From Neodiprion pinetum (Eukaryota > Arthropoda > Insecta > Hymenoptera > Diprionidae), in the NCBI RefSeq assembly GCF_021155775.2, contig NC_060232.1, forward strand, positions 24,931,922 through 24,995,921: DNA of 64,000 nucleotides, in the 5' to 3' direction. Both the position numbers and the translations under genes were made by a program. Each line of letters starts with the position of its first letter. Positions within the stretch are counted from its first letter, which is position 1. The notes beneath the pieces are model-generated. The model had not been told where the DNA came from. It saw only the letters and a list, made by a program, of their open reading frames with translations, and made no database searches. Below, piece by piece: positions 38,815 to 48,794 of the stretch.

Positions 38815-39743
38815 TGATCAGAAAATCATTCCGCGGTATAGGCTTATATGAGAATGAAATATTCACTAGCTGTAGTGTGTTTTTGACAGAAAATCATAGA
38901 TCAATTTTAGTTAAACAAATTGCACGCTGATGGATTCGAGCGAAAGAATAAAATATGGTGAAAAACAATACACGTTGAAATTTCTGAGGTTAGAACAGCA
39001 CAACTAGACAAAACTAGTCTGAGCACTTGAACCAATCCACTATTCTGCGTATTGTAAAACGCTAAGACATCGGCTTCTATGCTGCAATACGTAACAAATA
39101 ACAAGTCTGTCTCAACAGCTAATAAGTTATTATTTGACAGTCAATCTATTCTGACAGTTCGTCAATAATAACTGGATGTAGAAGGTCCGCAAGATAAAAA
39201 TTGAATATACCTCACGTATCGAGGTATAGCAGCAGATCAACGATCGACTCCTAATTAACCGAAATAAAGAATTCCGAAAATCCTTCTATAATATCGTGAT
39301 AAATCACTAGAATATCAGATACTATTTTATCTCGCCGAGGTGGGTTTATTTTTGGTGGTAAATAAATAAAATTTTATGCCTGCAGCGGCATAGACTACAA
39401 TGCATACGTGGTTCCTACATAGAGCAATTCAAGTGACTTTTTATCGTGGTGTCAAAGTTCTTGTAGCAAATTCTAGGTGGTGTGGTGAGTTTTCAAGGTG
39501 GCGCTTACTTCGTACCTTGACTGCCTTCAGTCAACGCCGTAAGTGGCCCCAGAATTCAAATTTCTCCTGACGTCGCATATTACGGTAATCCTCTAAACAT
39601 TTGATCACATTGCGCGTAGCTTACGTGGTGTTTTCACCCGGCCGTTGAGGCCATAGAGATAAATGACGCCTTAGGAGCGTATGCAACGGCGTAAGCATCC
39701 CGTGAACGGATTTGAATCGGATCTCTAAAGGACAGAAGATACT
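38815..39743. other. Intergenic, divergent promoter region
   Basis: Lies between the minus-strand C2orf42 start and the plus-strand candidate gene. No coding exon is recognised. It must carry the promoter of the C2orf42 homolog. Confidence 0.45.
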
Positions 39744-39868
39744 AATTCTCTCACCTTCTCTGTCGCTCTACCCATGGAATGGGGGCTACGAGTAGGGAAA
39801 AACAGCTAAGCAGGTGCGTGTAGCTACCCCCACTCCATGGGATGAGCGACAGAGAGGGTGGGGGAATT
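39744..39868. repeat. Long imperfect palindrome (~45-nt arms, ~30-nt loop)
   Basis: Left arm 39,744-39,789 reads AATTCTCTCACC, CTCTGTCGCTC, CCCATGGAATGGGGG, CTAC. The right arm, 39,820-39,868, is its imperfect reverse complement (GTAGCTACCCCC, ACTCCATGGG, GAGCGACAGAGAG, GGGGGAATT). The predicted fold is a long stem with a few bulges. It sits immediately upstream of the candidate transcript at about 39.9 kb. It may be a foldback element, a hairpin RNA precursor or a promoter-proximal structure. Confidence 0.75.
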
Positions 39869-40412
39869 ATTGTTTTCCGTCCTTCAGAGAACTGATTTAA
39901 CTCTGCTGAGCTCCGTCAGGCATCAGTCGCAATCAGTCGTTTCCGAGCAAGCCGAGCGAAATCATGTGCTCTCAGGATCAGTTCAATATTCAGACCGCAT
40001 TGTTCAGGTTGTTCGATCAGTGTGTTTCCACCATACTCGTCTGTGAATAATACACGAGGAGCATTGTGTAGGTTTAAAAAAAAACCGAGTTACTAAGATA
40101 AAAAACATCCTGCAAACTTTGAAGGTGGATTTCGTCTCCCGAGTTTACATTTTTTTGTGTAACTTGAGATATCAGTGATGTGTCTTTTTGTCTCTGTGAG
40201 TCGGGTATCAATTTTATTATTTTTTTGGCTGATTTTCCACCAATGCGCAGTTGCGTTTTTAGCAGGTTTATTAAGCCGGTTCAAACAGACAGCTACAGCA
40301 CCAAAAGCAAGTGTAGAATCGAATGTTATTGCAATGCGGATATTTGGATTATAAGAGATTGGTGAAGATGTGAATTACGTGAAAAGTGCGTCGCTTCACC
40401 AATACACCTGAG

Positions 40413-41768
40413 ATGCTACAAGAACTACTACGTGCAAAAGTGTGGTGCAGCCCAGAGTCAAGGTAACGATACTTATTTTAATTATTGATTAATAATTCAA
40501 GATGGTATATATAAAACCGAACTTTTGTTCTTGCATAACATGCAATGCATAAGTATGGAACTAGACAAAAGTAATAATTAATTTAAAAACTGAAAAGTCA
40601 ATTTGCTAAATTAATTCAAGTGTTCTGTTTTGTTTTCTACAGATTTAAGCAGAGACTTCCGAGTAACTTCTATTTCTCGGCAACGTTGGTGAGTTTGCAC
40701 GTGTTAGGTTATGGGTATTTCCCTGGGATTCCTCTGTCACGTGGCGTGGCGGTAACAACTGTTACACAAATCTTCGATTTCTTAGCTGCATGGATAGGCT
40801 CATTCGCGATCGCAACGTGCTTGAGTTTGTCTAATAATTTTTTTTTTCGCAATTAAATTTACTGTTGCGTATTTAAAGTTAGAAATTTTGCACGTTGCTA
40901 AAAGTGGAATGAGCATCGCGACAGGTAACTATCGCTTATTCGACACTCGCGAGATCGGATTGCGTTTCGTAACTGATGTAAAAATCTACACTTGAATTTA
41001 CCGATGTCGTTTAAGTGGTGGGTTCACCTGAGGTTTGAACGAATTCAATTATTTACATTATTGTTAAATCGACAAAATTCCAAATTCTGGCATAACGTAA
41101 CGTAATCCAATTGCATCTTATATTATATATCATTGTCAATTTTTTAACAGCCAACAAGTATTGATCAAGTGCTGGCTTAGTTCGCTTAGAAAAATGCTAA
41201 TTGGCATACAGGATGTTTTTAATCAAATTTACAAAAGGTTAATGTACCGATAGTCTGCCGACATTTACTAAAATCATACACACAATACGAGGGTTAGCGG
41301 GATACAACCGTGATACTGTATTCTCAGTAGGCAGACTACGATACAAAAACATTTTACTCCCAACAGGTAAACAACGAAAGTGTAAGTCAGTGACCACGGC
41401 GCAAATGATGAAGAATGATGTGTGTTGGAAAAAATGGAGAATCGTTTAGATCGAATATAGGTAACCGGGTAGGTAGGTGGACGTTTTGGGATCAGTGGAG
41501 GGGCTTATGCATGTGTGTGTGAGAGTCTCTCTTTTCCGTTGGGTGGTTCCGTTGGGAAGCAGGCGAGGGTAGGAAGGTCGCGATGAACCGTGATGTTACT
41601 AACTTTTGTAATCCACAGCGTCAAACGATCACAGAAATTTGTTTCCCAAAAGACTCCGTATTCGAGTCTCTCGACCATTTGCAAGCATTTGATATTAACG
41701 AAATCGAATTTCCCATTTCTTATCACTCTGCAACCATTTTTCAATCGTTATTCAATTCAATTATTTAG
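40413..41768 (+). CDS. Candidate small spliced gene (81 or 86 residues), unknown
   Basis: A reading frame stays open across two GT-AG introns. Exon 40,413-40,462 (ATG at 40,413, with an in-frame stop 30 nt upstream) ends at GTAACG. Exon 40,643-40,688 follows a strong TTTTCTACAG and ends at GTGAGT in phase 0. Exon 41,619-41,768 follows ACTAAC...ATCCACAG and ends at TAG. The product starts MLQELLRAKVWC and ends FQSLFNSII. A possible 15-nt, phase-0 microexon (41,367-41,381) lies in the second intron. I see no recognised domain, signal peptide or membrane segment. The 5' leader would run from about 39.87 kb. It could instead be a noncoding RNA whose short frame is chance; the support is splice consensus and phase, not homology. 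Confidence 0.35.
41367..41381 (+). other. Possible 15-nt microexon / recursive splice site
   Basis: A TTTTACTCCCAACAG acceptor is directly followed by GTAAAC, and 15 nt later by GTAAGT. Read as an exon it adds five residues (VNNES) without changing phase. Read as a zero-length exon, CAG-GTAAAC is a recursive-splicing ratchet point. Confidence 0.3.
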
Positions 41769-42105
41769 GCATTACCGATCAGTATTCCATTCAATTGATC
41801 TCTGTGATCGTCTGAATGGGCAAAACGCATTTCTGGACCATCTATCGCGTTCCGTGGTACGCTAGATGGGGAGAGATGCTGAGCTCGAAGACTTCGCGTC
41901 GAAGAGGACCGCCGACCGTCACGCCACACAATAATGCATGCCCTCCAACCTCCCTCCCGATATTGCTTTGTATTCTGAGAACAACAATCCGCATAGCAAT
42001 GTATCTAATTGAAAAAGATGCAGATGTGGATTGTGTATCTACAGAATTTTTGGAACAGGTCCCAGATGCTACAAATTTTTTGACCGTTTAATCTATCGCG
42101 CCTTA

Positions 42106-42310
42106 TTGCGCGTGGATTAATCACGAGAATTGGACGCAGCATTTTGCGCGTAAATTACTAACGGGAATCAGACACGTTTTCTTGCCCGTCGATTTTACAA
42201 ACAGTATATAAAAGAGTCACGCACTCTCGATATACTGATCTTTTATCTCTTCGTTAAATTTTTTTACGAATAATAAAGTTGTCAAGTTCCATGCAGCCTT
42301 TTGCGCGTGG
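42106..42310 (+). promoter_or_regulatory. Possible TATA promoter flanked by TTGCGCGT repeats
   Basis: TATATAAAAG occurs at 42,205-42,214, with a plausible start about 30 nt downstream (near 42,235). A TTGCGCGT motif recurs at about 42,106, 42,144 and 42,301, two copies preceded by GCAGC. A leader from 42,235 would be spliced at GTAAGT (42,418) to TTTCAG (ending 42,490). No coding frame of note follows, so any product is probably noncoding. Confidence 0.3.
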
Positions 42311-42742
42311 ACTTGATACCCTTTAGTTATGAGAGAAAGCGCGGCATTTGAAAACCGGCGCTCAATGCGCAGGAACATAAATCTCTGTAGTGTATAGTGA
42401 TAGTGGAGAATTTTGGCGTAAGTATTTATGAAATATATCTGAAATGTACAGAAATACTCGTTTTACTGATCGTATTATCTTATGTTTCAGGGCAACAAAA
42501 CCAATTTCTCAACTTACAAATGCACTTAGAACCATAGAACGTTCAGTGGAAAAAAATATTCACTTTAATAACTCAACGCAGAAAGAGCTGTCGATTAAAA
42601 AAATTCAGAATGTTCTTTATTCGTCAATAAAATTAATAACCGACGCAACGAATATTAAAGTGAATATCATATTGGACTCGACCCATTTTTTGCTAGTGTA
42701 TGATCTTATGTAATTATGTTAACCATACCTTCGTCTGTTTCC

Positions 42743-42899
42743 GCTAACCAAACCTTTTGTCTGTTTCAGGTTATCTAACTTTCTATCTCTTTCAGCTAAT
42801 CAAACTTTTTGTCTGTTTCAGCTAATCAAACCTTTTGTCTGTTACAGCTAATCAAACTTTCTTTCTCTTTCAGCTAATCAAATCTTCTGTCTGTTTCAG
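42743..42899 (+). repeat. 26-nt tandem array of 3'-splice-site-like units
   Basis: Six units end in CAG at 42,767-42,769, 42,793-42,795, 42,819-42,821, 42,845-42,847, 42,871-42,873 and 42,897-42,899, exactly 26 nt apart. Most units read CTAATCAAA, then a C/T-rich tract with TGTCTG or TCTC, then TTTCAG or TTACAG. Degenerate units flank the array on both sides (left from about 42,717; right to about 42,930). Each unit therefore contains a branch-point-like CTAAT, a pyrimidine tract and an acceptor AG on the plus strand. Confidence 0.9.
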
Positions 42900-45587
42900 C
42901 TAATTAATTCGTCTCTTTTTGTTAATTATTTTTTTACTCTTCTAAGCTAAGTACATTTTTGTCTATCCCGACATATATCACTAATTGTTTTTTCATCTGT
43001 TCCAGGTAACTGAGTTTTGTTGACTGTACTCAAGAATTAATGTTCCATTTTTCAGGCTTGGGTTTGGTTTAGGTCTGGTTCAGGGTCAGTCATCTTGTTT
43101 TCAATGATACATATATTTATAGTGGTGTAGTTCAGAATCATCATGATCACAAAGTGTGCTAAAATTTATTCAGCTGTAGTTTTTTTTCGAATGGCTTCAC
43201 AGTCTTTTCGTTTCAGTGTCAGAGTTTTTTTTCTCGAGTCGCTCTTAGTCATGTTCGGTTTGTATTTCACTGTAGAATTATACAGCTCTGTCGTATTTTA
43301 GCGGTTTTGCTTATTTGACTCCGATTTATTTCCATTTCTTCAAATATTTCTGCATCGTCTTTCGATAGTTGAATGACAACGTCTTACAGCGCTTCGTATT
43401 TTCTATCTTGGTTTAGCTGTTGATTGTTTTGCGTATTCACCAGGTTCTCCAGTTAAGTGATTATCTCATACCTCCCAAGAAAAAACACCCGTGCGCGAAC
43501 ATCTAAAGTCAATCGCCGTTCCCATATAAAATAAAAACAATCACTTTTCATCCATTATTAAAACAACCATCTTTCATCCATAATCAAAACAGTCATCTTT
43601 CATCAATAATAAATAGTCAGCGGGTTACATGAACTGAAAAATTTCGTATAAACTCTGAATATACGCAAGTACAAATTGATTGGGCAAAACAATTTACCAC
43701 AATCAATATGTGAAAAAAAGTCATCTGCAATTATTCGAAGAACGTAAGATCGATCTTGTAAGTATTCTCCGTGGACTAGGCCTACTGGGGATACCACGTA
43801 AAATAAAAACGCGCCGGATGCTCTACTGATTGTGGTGGTGTGGAAACGAGCATAAGTGAACTTAATTTCGCTGGTCAAATACTAACGTATTGTAGTTTTT
43901 TGAATGACATTTTTATTCTTGCATAAATTTAACTCCGCGTCAATAAAACTCATGATTAGATAATGTGTAATGCATGTCGTAATATTTTCGGATTTCGCTA
44001 GTTTAGTCAGAGTGAATTTCGCGTAAATACATTTTTCTTTTAGATAAATTTCTTTTCTTAATCAAAGTCAACAAGATGCACATACCTTTGGCAATTCCAA
44101 CATCTTTCTCCCTCGCTTGATCTTTCGCAGTTGATAGAAGTTGTTACAAGAAAACATGACATTTATATATTAAATGGGCACGTCTTCCGTGACAAACGAT
44201 AAAAAACAAAAAAACGAAGCTCATTCAAAACCGACTTCTAAAAATAACAAAAAGAACTATGTTTAAATTTTATACCTACGAGATACGGGTGATCCGTCTA
44301 AAAGACCCATTGTACAAGACGGAATACAGTAAGAAATTAACTCCCGTCTGCGCTTTTGAATCCATAATGTAGAAAATTATTAAAAAATTTTCATGACAAA
44401 TTTGTATACCCGCTTGATTTCTATTATATTAAATTATTATATTAACATACATAAAAAGAAAGGTAACTAATATAACTGCATTCTATAATATTGCATTCTA
44501 TAATATTACTAATTGATTTTAGACTCAATTAAAAATCACAAAAGAAATGTTCCGTCACATTATGCACATAAATGTATTTGCTATCGATTTTGAAAATAGT
44601 TGTATATATTGCGGTAATGATGCGTAATAATCATATTAAATGTACTGATACTTCGAATAATATTTTTATGAAATGTGAAATACATATGATTGATGATAAC
44701 AAACTGAAATTTGTTACGTCACACTTTCCCCATTATCGTATCATAACAGCGCCTTTCAGAGCACTATTGAGGTAAGCGGAATAGTGGTTGGGTATGTAAT
44801 CGAAACCGCAAATTTCGTAGGTATTTTCAGATTGTTGAAAAAAACTAATTAAAATCTAGAAAAAAAATATTATTTCTACGATAATTCTCGAGCAAGATAA
44901 TCTCATCTGTTGAATATACACCTTCCGTTCATCACGATTGCCTGAGGAATCTTGAAAGAAATTTAGTTTAACACCTGAAGAAGCGAATTCGCAATTCACA
45001 TTTTACAACCACCTGGGACAGTCAGTTTGGCAGCATTAGCGTCTAGCTTACGCCTATTGCATAACACACGTTGTATCTGCTCGATGAACCACTGTCATTG
45101 GTCAGAGCTTGTGTAGCCAACCTTAATTTTGACCCGGCAAAAGAGGGGGTCAGAATCGACTTTCCCCAACGATATATACATACGTACAGTGGGTGTGTAT
45201 AAATAACAAACAACTCCCGCCTCGTTGGCAATATGCACAAAATAACTTCGTGGCAATACATCACTTGTCCGTGTAGGCATTCGAAGGGACTTTCTCCGCG
45301 AACGGAGTATGTATGGTGATACTTCCGGACATTCCTTCCATAATTAGTTGGTCGTGTAAGGGGTACGAACAGGAAGAAACGACTGATGAATACGTGAACT
45401 TGTGTCGGATACCGATGGAATTCAGGTTAGAATTCAACAATTGGAAATCAGGACAGAAGAGAAAGTCTTTTTTGATGAGGCATTAGTATAGAACTAACTA
45501 GTAGTCAATAAACCTACGGTCGACCGACACTGGAGTGAAATTTTCTTGCTACCCTTGGTGTTCACAAGGATATTTATTTTCACTAAA

Positions 45588-48043
45588 ATGTCTGTAAATA
45601 ATGTCACCGCAAATTTGTTGAGAAGAAGTAACGCAGTATCGTCGATATTATATAATCAATACAAGGTGATCGGTACCCAAGGAAGACAGTTTCATGAAAC
45701 TGAGGGAAATAGATTTGCTGTCAAAACTGCGACTAATCCAAAACCTGACTGGAATAGAGCTGTATCTGAGGCTGAAAAGATAGTCGGATATCCGACATCA
45801 TTTTTGAGCTTGAGATGGCTTCTGAGCGACGAGATTGCCAATGTTGCTCTTCATTTAAGAAAGTTAGTCGGATCTAATCATCCCCTTCTGAAAACAGCCA
45901 AGTAAGTACGGAGCACTTACATAAGTCTGAACAAAGTCATTACCATTTATTTCGTAAAGGTGATTACTTAAGCAGCACAATATGAAATTGCTACTAATTA
46001 CAGAAACACTATTATGAATATATTTTCAATCGTAGGAATTTTATATAAAATTGGTTGGTAATAAGACAAAATCACTTGTCTCTTTTTCATTGTATTCCTG
46101 GACTCCAAATTCTGATAAATTAATATTTCAATATATTTAAATTAGTTATTCTCTTCTCATGATTTCTAATTTAAGAATAACTGCGATTAAAACTGCACTT
46201 TGTGCTATGCACTGTGCTATTTCTCAAGTTTTCAAGCTTAAGATCCAAAGAATAGGCCATTTTTGGTCTCTTCATCAAGAGGAAATATTAAATGGGTGAT
46301 TCTATTCTTTTTCGAACGTAAATTGAATGTTCCATGGATATTCATTTCAAATTATTTAAACAATTTAAACAGTTGTTAAAAATGATCGGCTTATTTGTTG
46401 TCATAATTTATATCATCTTTTGAAAACGTTTCTATTTTTCAAAAATGTATTGCCTCAAATTGCATCTATCTTTTTCGCACTCGATACAGTTGCAACACGT
46501 ATTATACCCTAAGTATTGTGCTATTCATCTGATTGTAGCATTTTTTATTAATTAATACCATAACTACGGGACAGTAAATAGTTATTGATGATATTTAAAA
46601 TTTCACATTTAGCTAAATTAGTTTTCTATAAAATTTTGCAGGAGTCTCATATATAATGGCCGCAATAATATGCAGGCTTGGGGCCTCATTGTACTTTTAA
46701 TTTCGAAAGCAGCTGGTCATTTAAGTGTTGATGATATGGAGGAGGACAAAGCTGCCGGAGTCTTACATAGGTAAGAAATCGGAGGTGTAAAGATATTCAA
46801 TCTAGCAACATTTAATTTAGATTCATCATATAGTCTGTAATGTTACGTTACAGTCAGAGAGCATTAGCTGAGGTTACGGAAATGATACGGACGAGTCATC
46901 TTGTTCATAAGGGTTTGGTAAATATTCAACCTGGAGTTTATCCAGAGGCATCTGAAATGAATGATATGACTTTCGGTAACAAAATAGCCCTCTTGAGTGG
47001 TGATTATCTTCTGGGTAACAGCTGCGCAGAGTTAGCTGCACTCAGAAATCAAGATGTAAGTGTACGGTGTGTACTTCAGTGTTAATCGCTAGTTCGAAAT
47101 TTGTCGACACCTTGCCAATTTAGTTTTTAATAATATTCTTTGATATTATAGCTTGTTGAACTGATGTCAAGTGCAGTTCGCGATTTAGCAGAAGCTGAAT
47201 TTGTTGGGCGAAGAGATAATCAGAATAATCCGTTACCATCTATACCACCTGCAGACCGTACTGGATATGCAGTTACCGAATGGACACTAAGGAATGTTCT
47301 GAGTGCTGGTGCTTTGCTCGGAAAGTCTTGTCAGGGAACTTTGAAGCTGGCTGGTCATAGCGATGAAATACAGGAGCAAGGCTATAATTTTGGAAAACAT
47401 TTAGCACTTGCCTGGCAGGTAATGTTGCTGAATTCATTAGAACAAGCAAAGGTCTCTAAAATATATTTGAGTCATTTATTGTTGCATACCAAAGCGTTGT
47501 CTGTAATCAAATCAAGTAGTTTCTACTTGCGCTTTCTAGTCGATAAATTTTTCAGCTTCTTCACCTCCAAAGTATTCTTTGCTGTAAAGTTTCATGTTAC
47601 CCGGCAAAAACAACCATATGTTTCTTCACAAAATATTTCAGGCTTGCTTAGACTTGGGTCCATTCACTGGTAAAGATCAAACTGTACCATTCAGTTTGTG
47701 CTCTGCACCAGTCATGTTTCATATCGAACATGATCCCACTATTTTAACTGAAATTGATAAAGGACTGGAATCTGTTCAGAACGTGGACTACACCAAGGTA
47801 TAGAATGGAATATGTTCTACTCAGTGAATTTCCTCTTTTATTTTTTTATAATAGTTTGATGTTCAATCATGTTGAAATGGATTACAGGTACATGATATTA
47901 TTGTGTCAGGACCTGGTGTTGAACTGACAAAACAGTTACAAAAAGAGCACTCGCAGCGTGCTATGGAAGTATTAGCTGTATTTGAAGAAAGTGACGCAAG
48001 AACAGCATTGTCAAATATCATTGTTGCAATGGGAGATTTTTGA
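45588..48043 (+). CDS. PDSS2: Decaprenyl-diphosphate synthase subunit 2 (PDSS2)
   Basis: Six exons (45,588-45,901; 46,642-46,770; 46,854-47,055; 47,152-47,418; 47,642-47,797; 47,888-48,043) join in frame to give 407 residues. With PDSS1 this mitochondrial subunit makes the polyprenyl side chain of ubiquinone. Family landmarks are SEAEKIVGYPTSFLSLRWLL, LRKLVGSNHPLLKTAK, AWGLIVLLISKAAGH, RALAEVTEMI, LVHKGLVNI, FGNKIALLSGDYLLGNSC and GALLGKSCQ. The aspartate-rich DDxxD motifs of catalytic prenyl synthases are absent, as expected for this regulatory subunit. The N-terminus (ANLLRRSNAV) is basic and fits a mitochondrial presequence. I chose the ATG at 45,588 because the longer frame upstream lacks an ATG. 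Confidence 0.95.
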
Positions 48044-48794
48044 CGAGAATTATATCAAACGAGCAGTGAGTCTTGAGATGTAGTTAGCCCAGAAATCAGT
48101 TCTTCCGATCCGTCCATTGTTAAGTTTGAATAATATTAGATATGAAATACATACACTACAGAGTGTTAAAATTTAGGATTTAGTATATAATACTAAAAAA
48201 TCTTCGTGAGTATTACTATTGGTATCATTAAATGTAATTGAATGGTGCAATTACATCGCGTTTCTATTAACACATTTATATTATTATTGTTATTATTAAT
48301 ATATGGTAGTGGAACAAACGCATGCATTGTACTGAAGTATTATAAAGATCAAAATCGCGATATTTTATAGAACAAATGAACCAATCAACTTGTTCACTCC
48401 AATGAAGAAATTTATATTTTTATTACTTTTTCTTGAGATTTATATACTTATCTGTATCTCTATATTTTTCCAAGAGGTATTTCTGGTTTAATTAAGAATC
48501 TTCCTCCAAGCACAATTGTACATTAATGTATTTATTAACCACGAAAATACCTTCTTTGGTAAAGAAATGTATACATTCAATTATTCTATACAAAAAAACG
48601 ATTTCACACATACATTATTCATACATAAATATCCTCATCCTTCAACAAAACATTCAGAAACATACTAATGCCAAATACATGTCTGTTAAATCCCGAATTA
48701 AACATGCGGCCAAGTGGTGGGATTTAACTTTTCTGAGGTAGGTCTGGTCCTATCATATAATTTATATTCCGGTTTTACTGTGGTGTCATCTCGG
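48044..48794. other. Convergent 3' ends (PDSS2 and the orphan gene)
   Basis: AT-rich, probably 3' UTR sequence of PDSS2 on plus and of the minus-strand orphan. No coding feature recognised. Confidence 0.5.

Larger units (their letters stand above)
41769..45587. other. Region between the small candidate gene and PDSS2
   Basis: No recognised coding gene. It holds a TATA box (42,205-42,214), a possible 73-nt intron (42,418-42,490), the 26-nt acceptor-like array (42,743-42,899) and the PDSS2 promoter at its right end. The open frame ending at 42,713 has no start codon after its upstream in-frame stop. Confidence 0.45.

Noticed and set aside
42444..42713. 89-codon plus-strand frame after a TTTCAG acceptor
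   Set aside because: In the spliced reading the frame meets a stop just upstream with no ATG before the body of the frame, so coding is unsupported.
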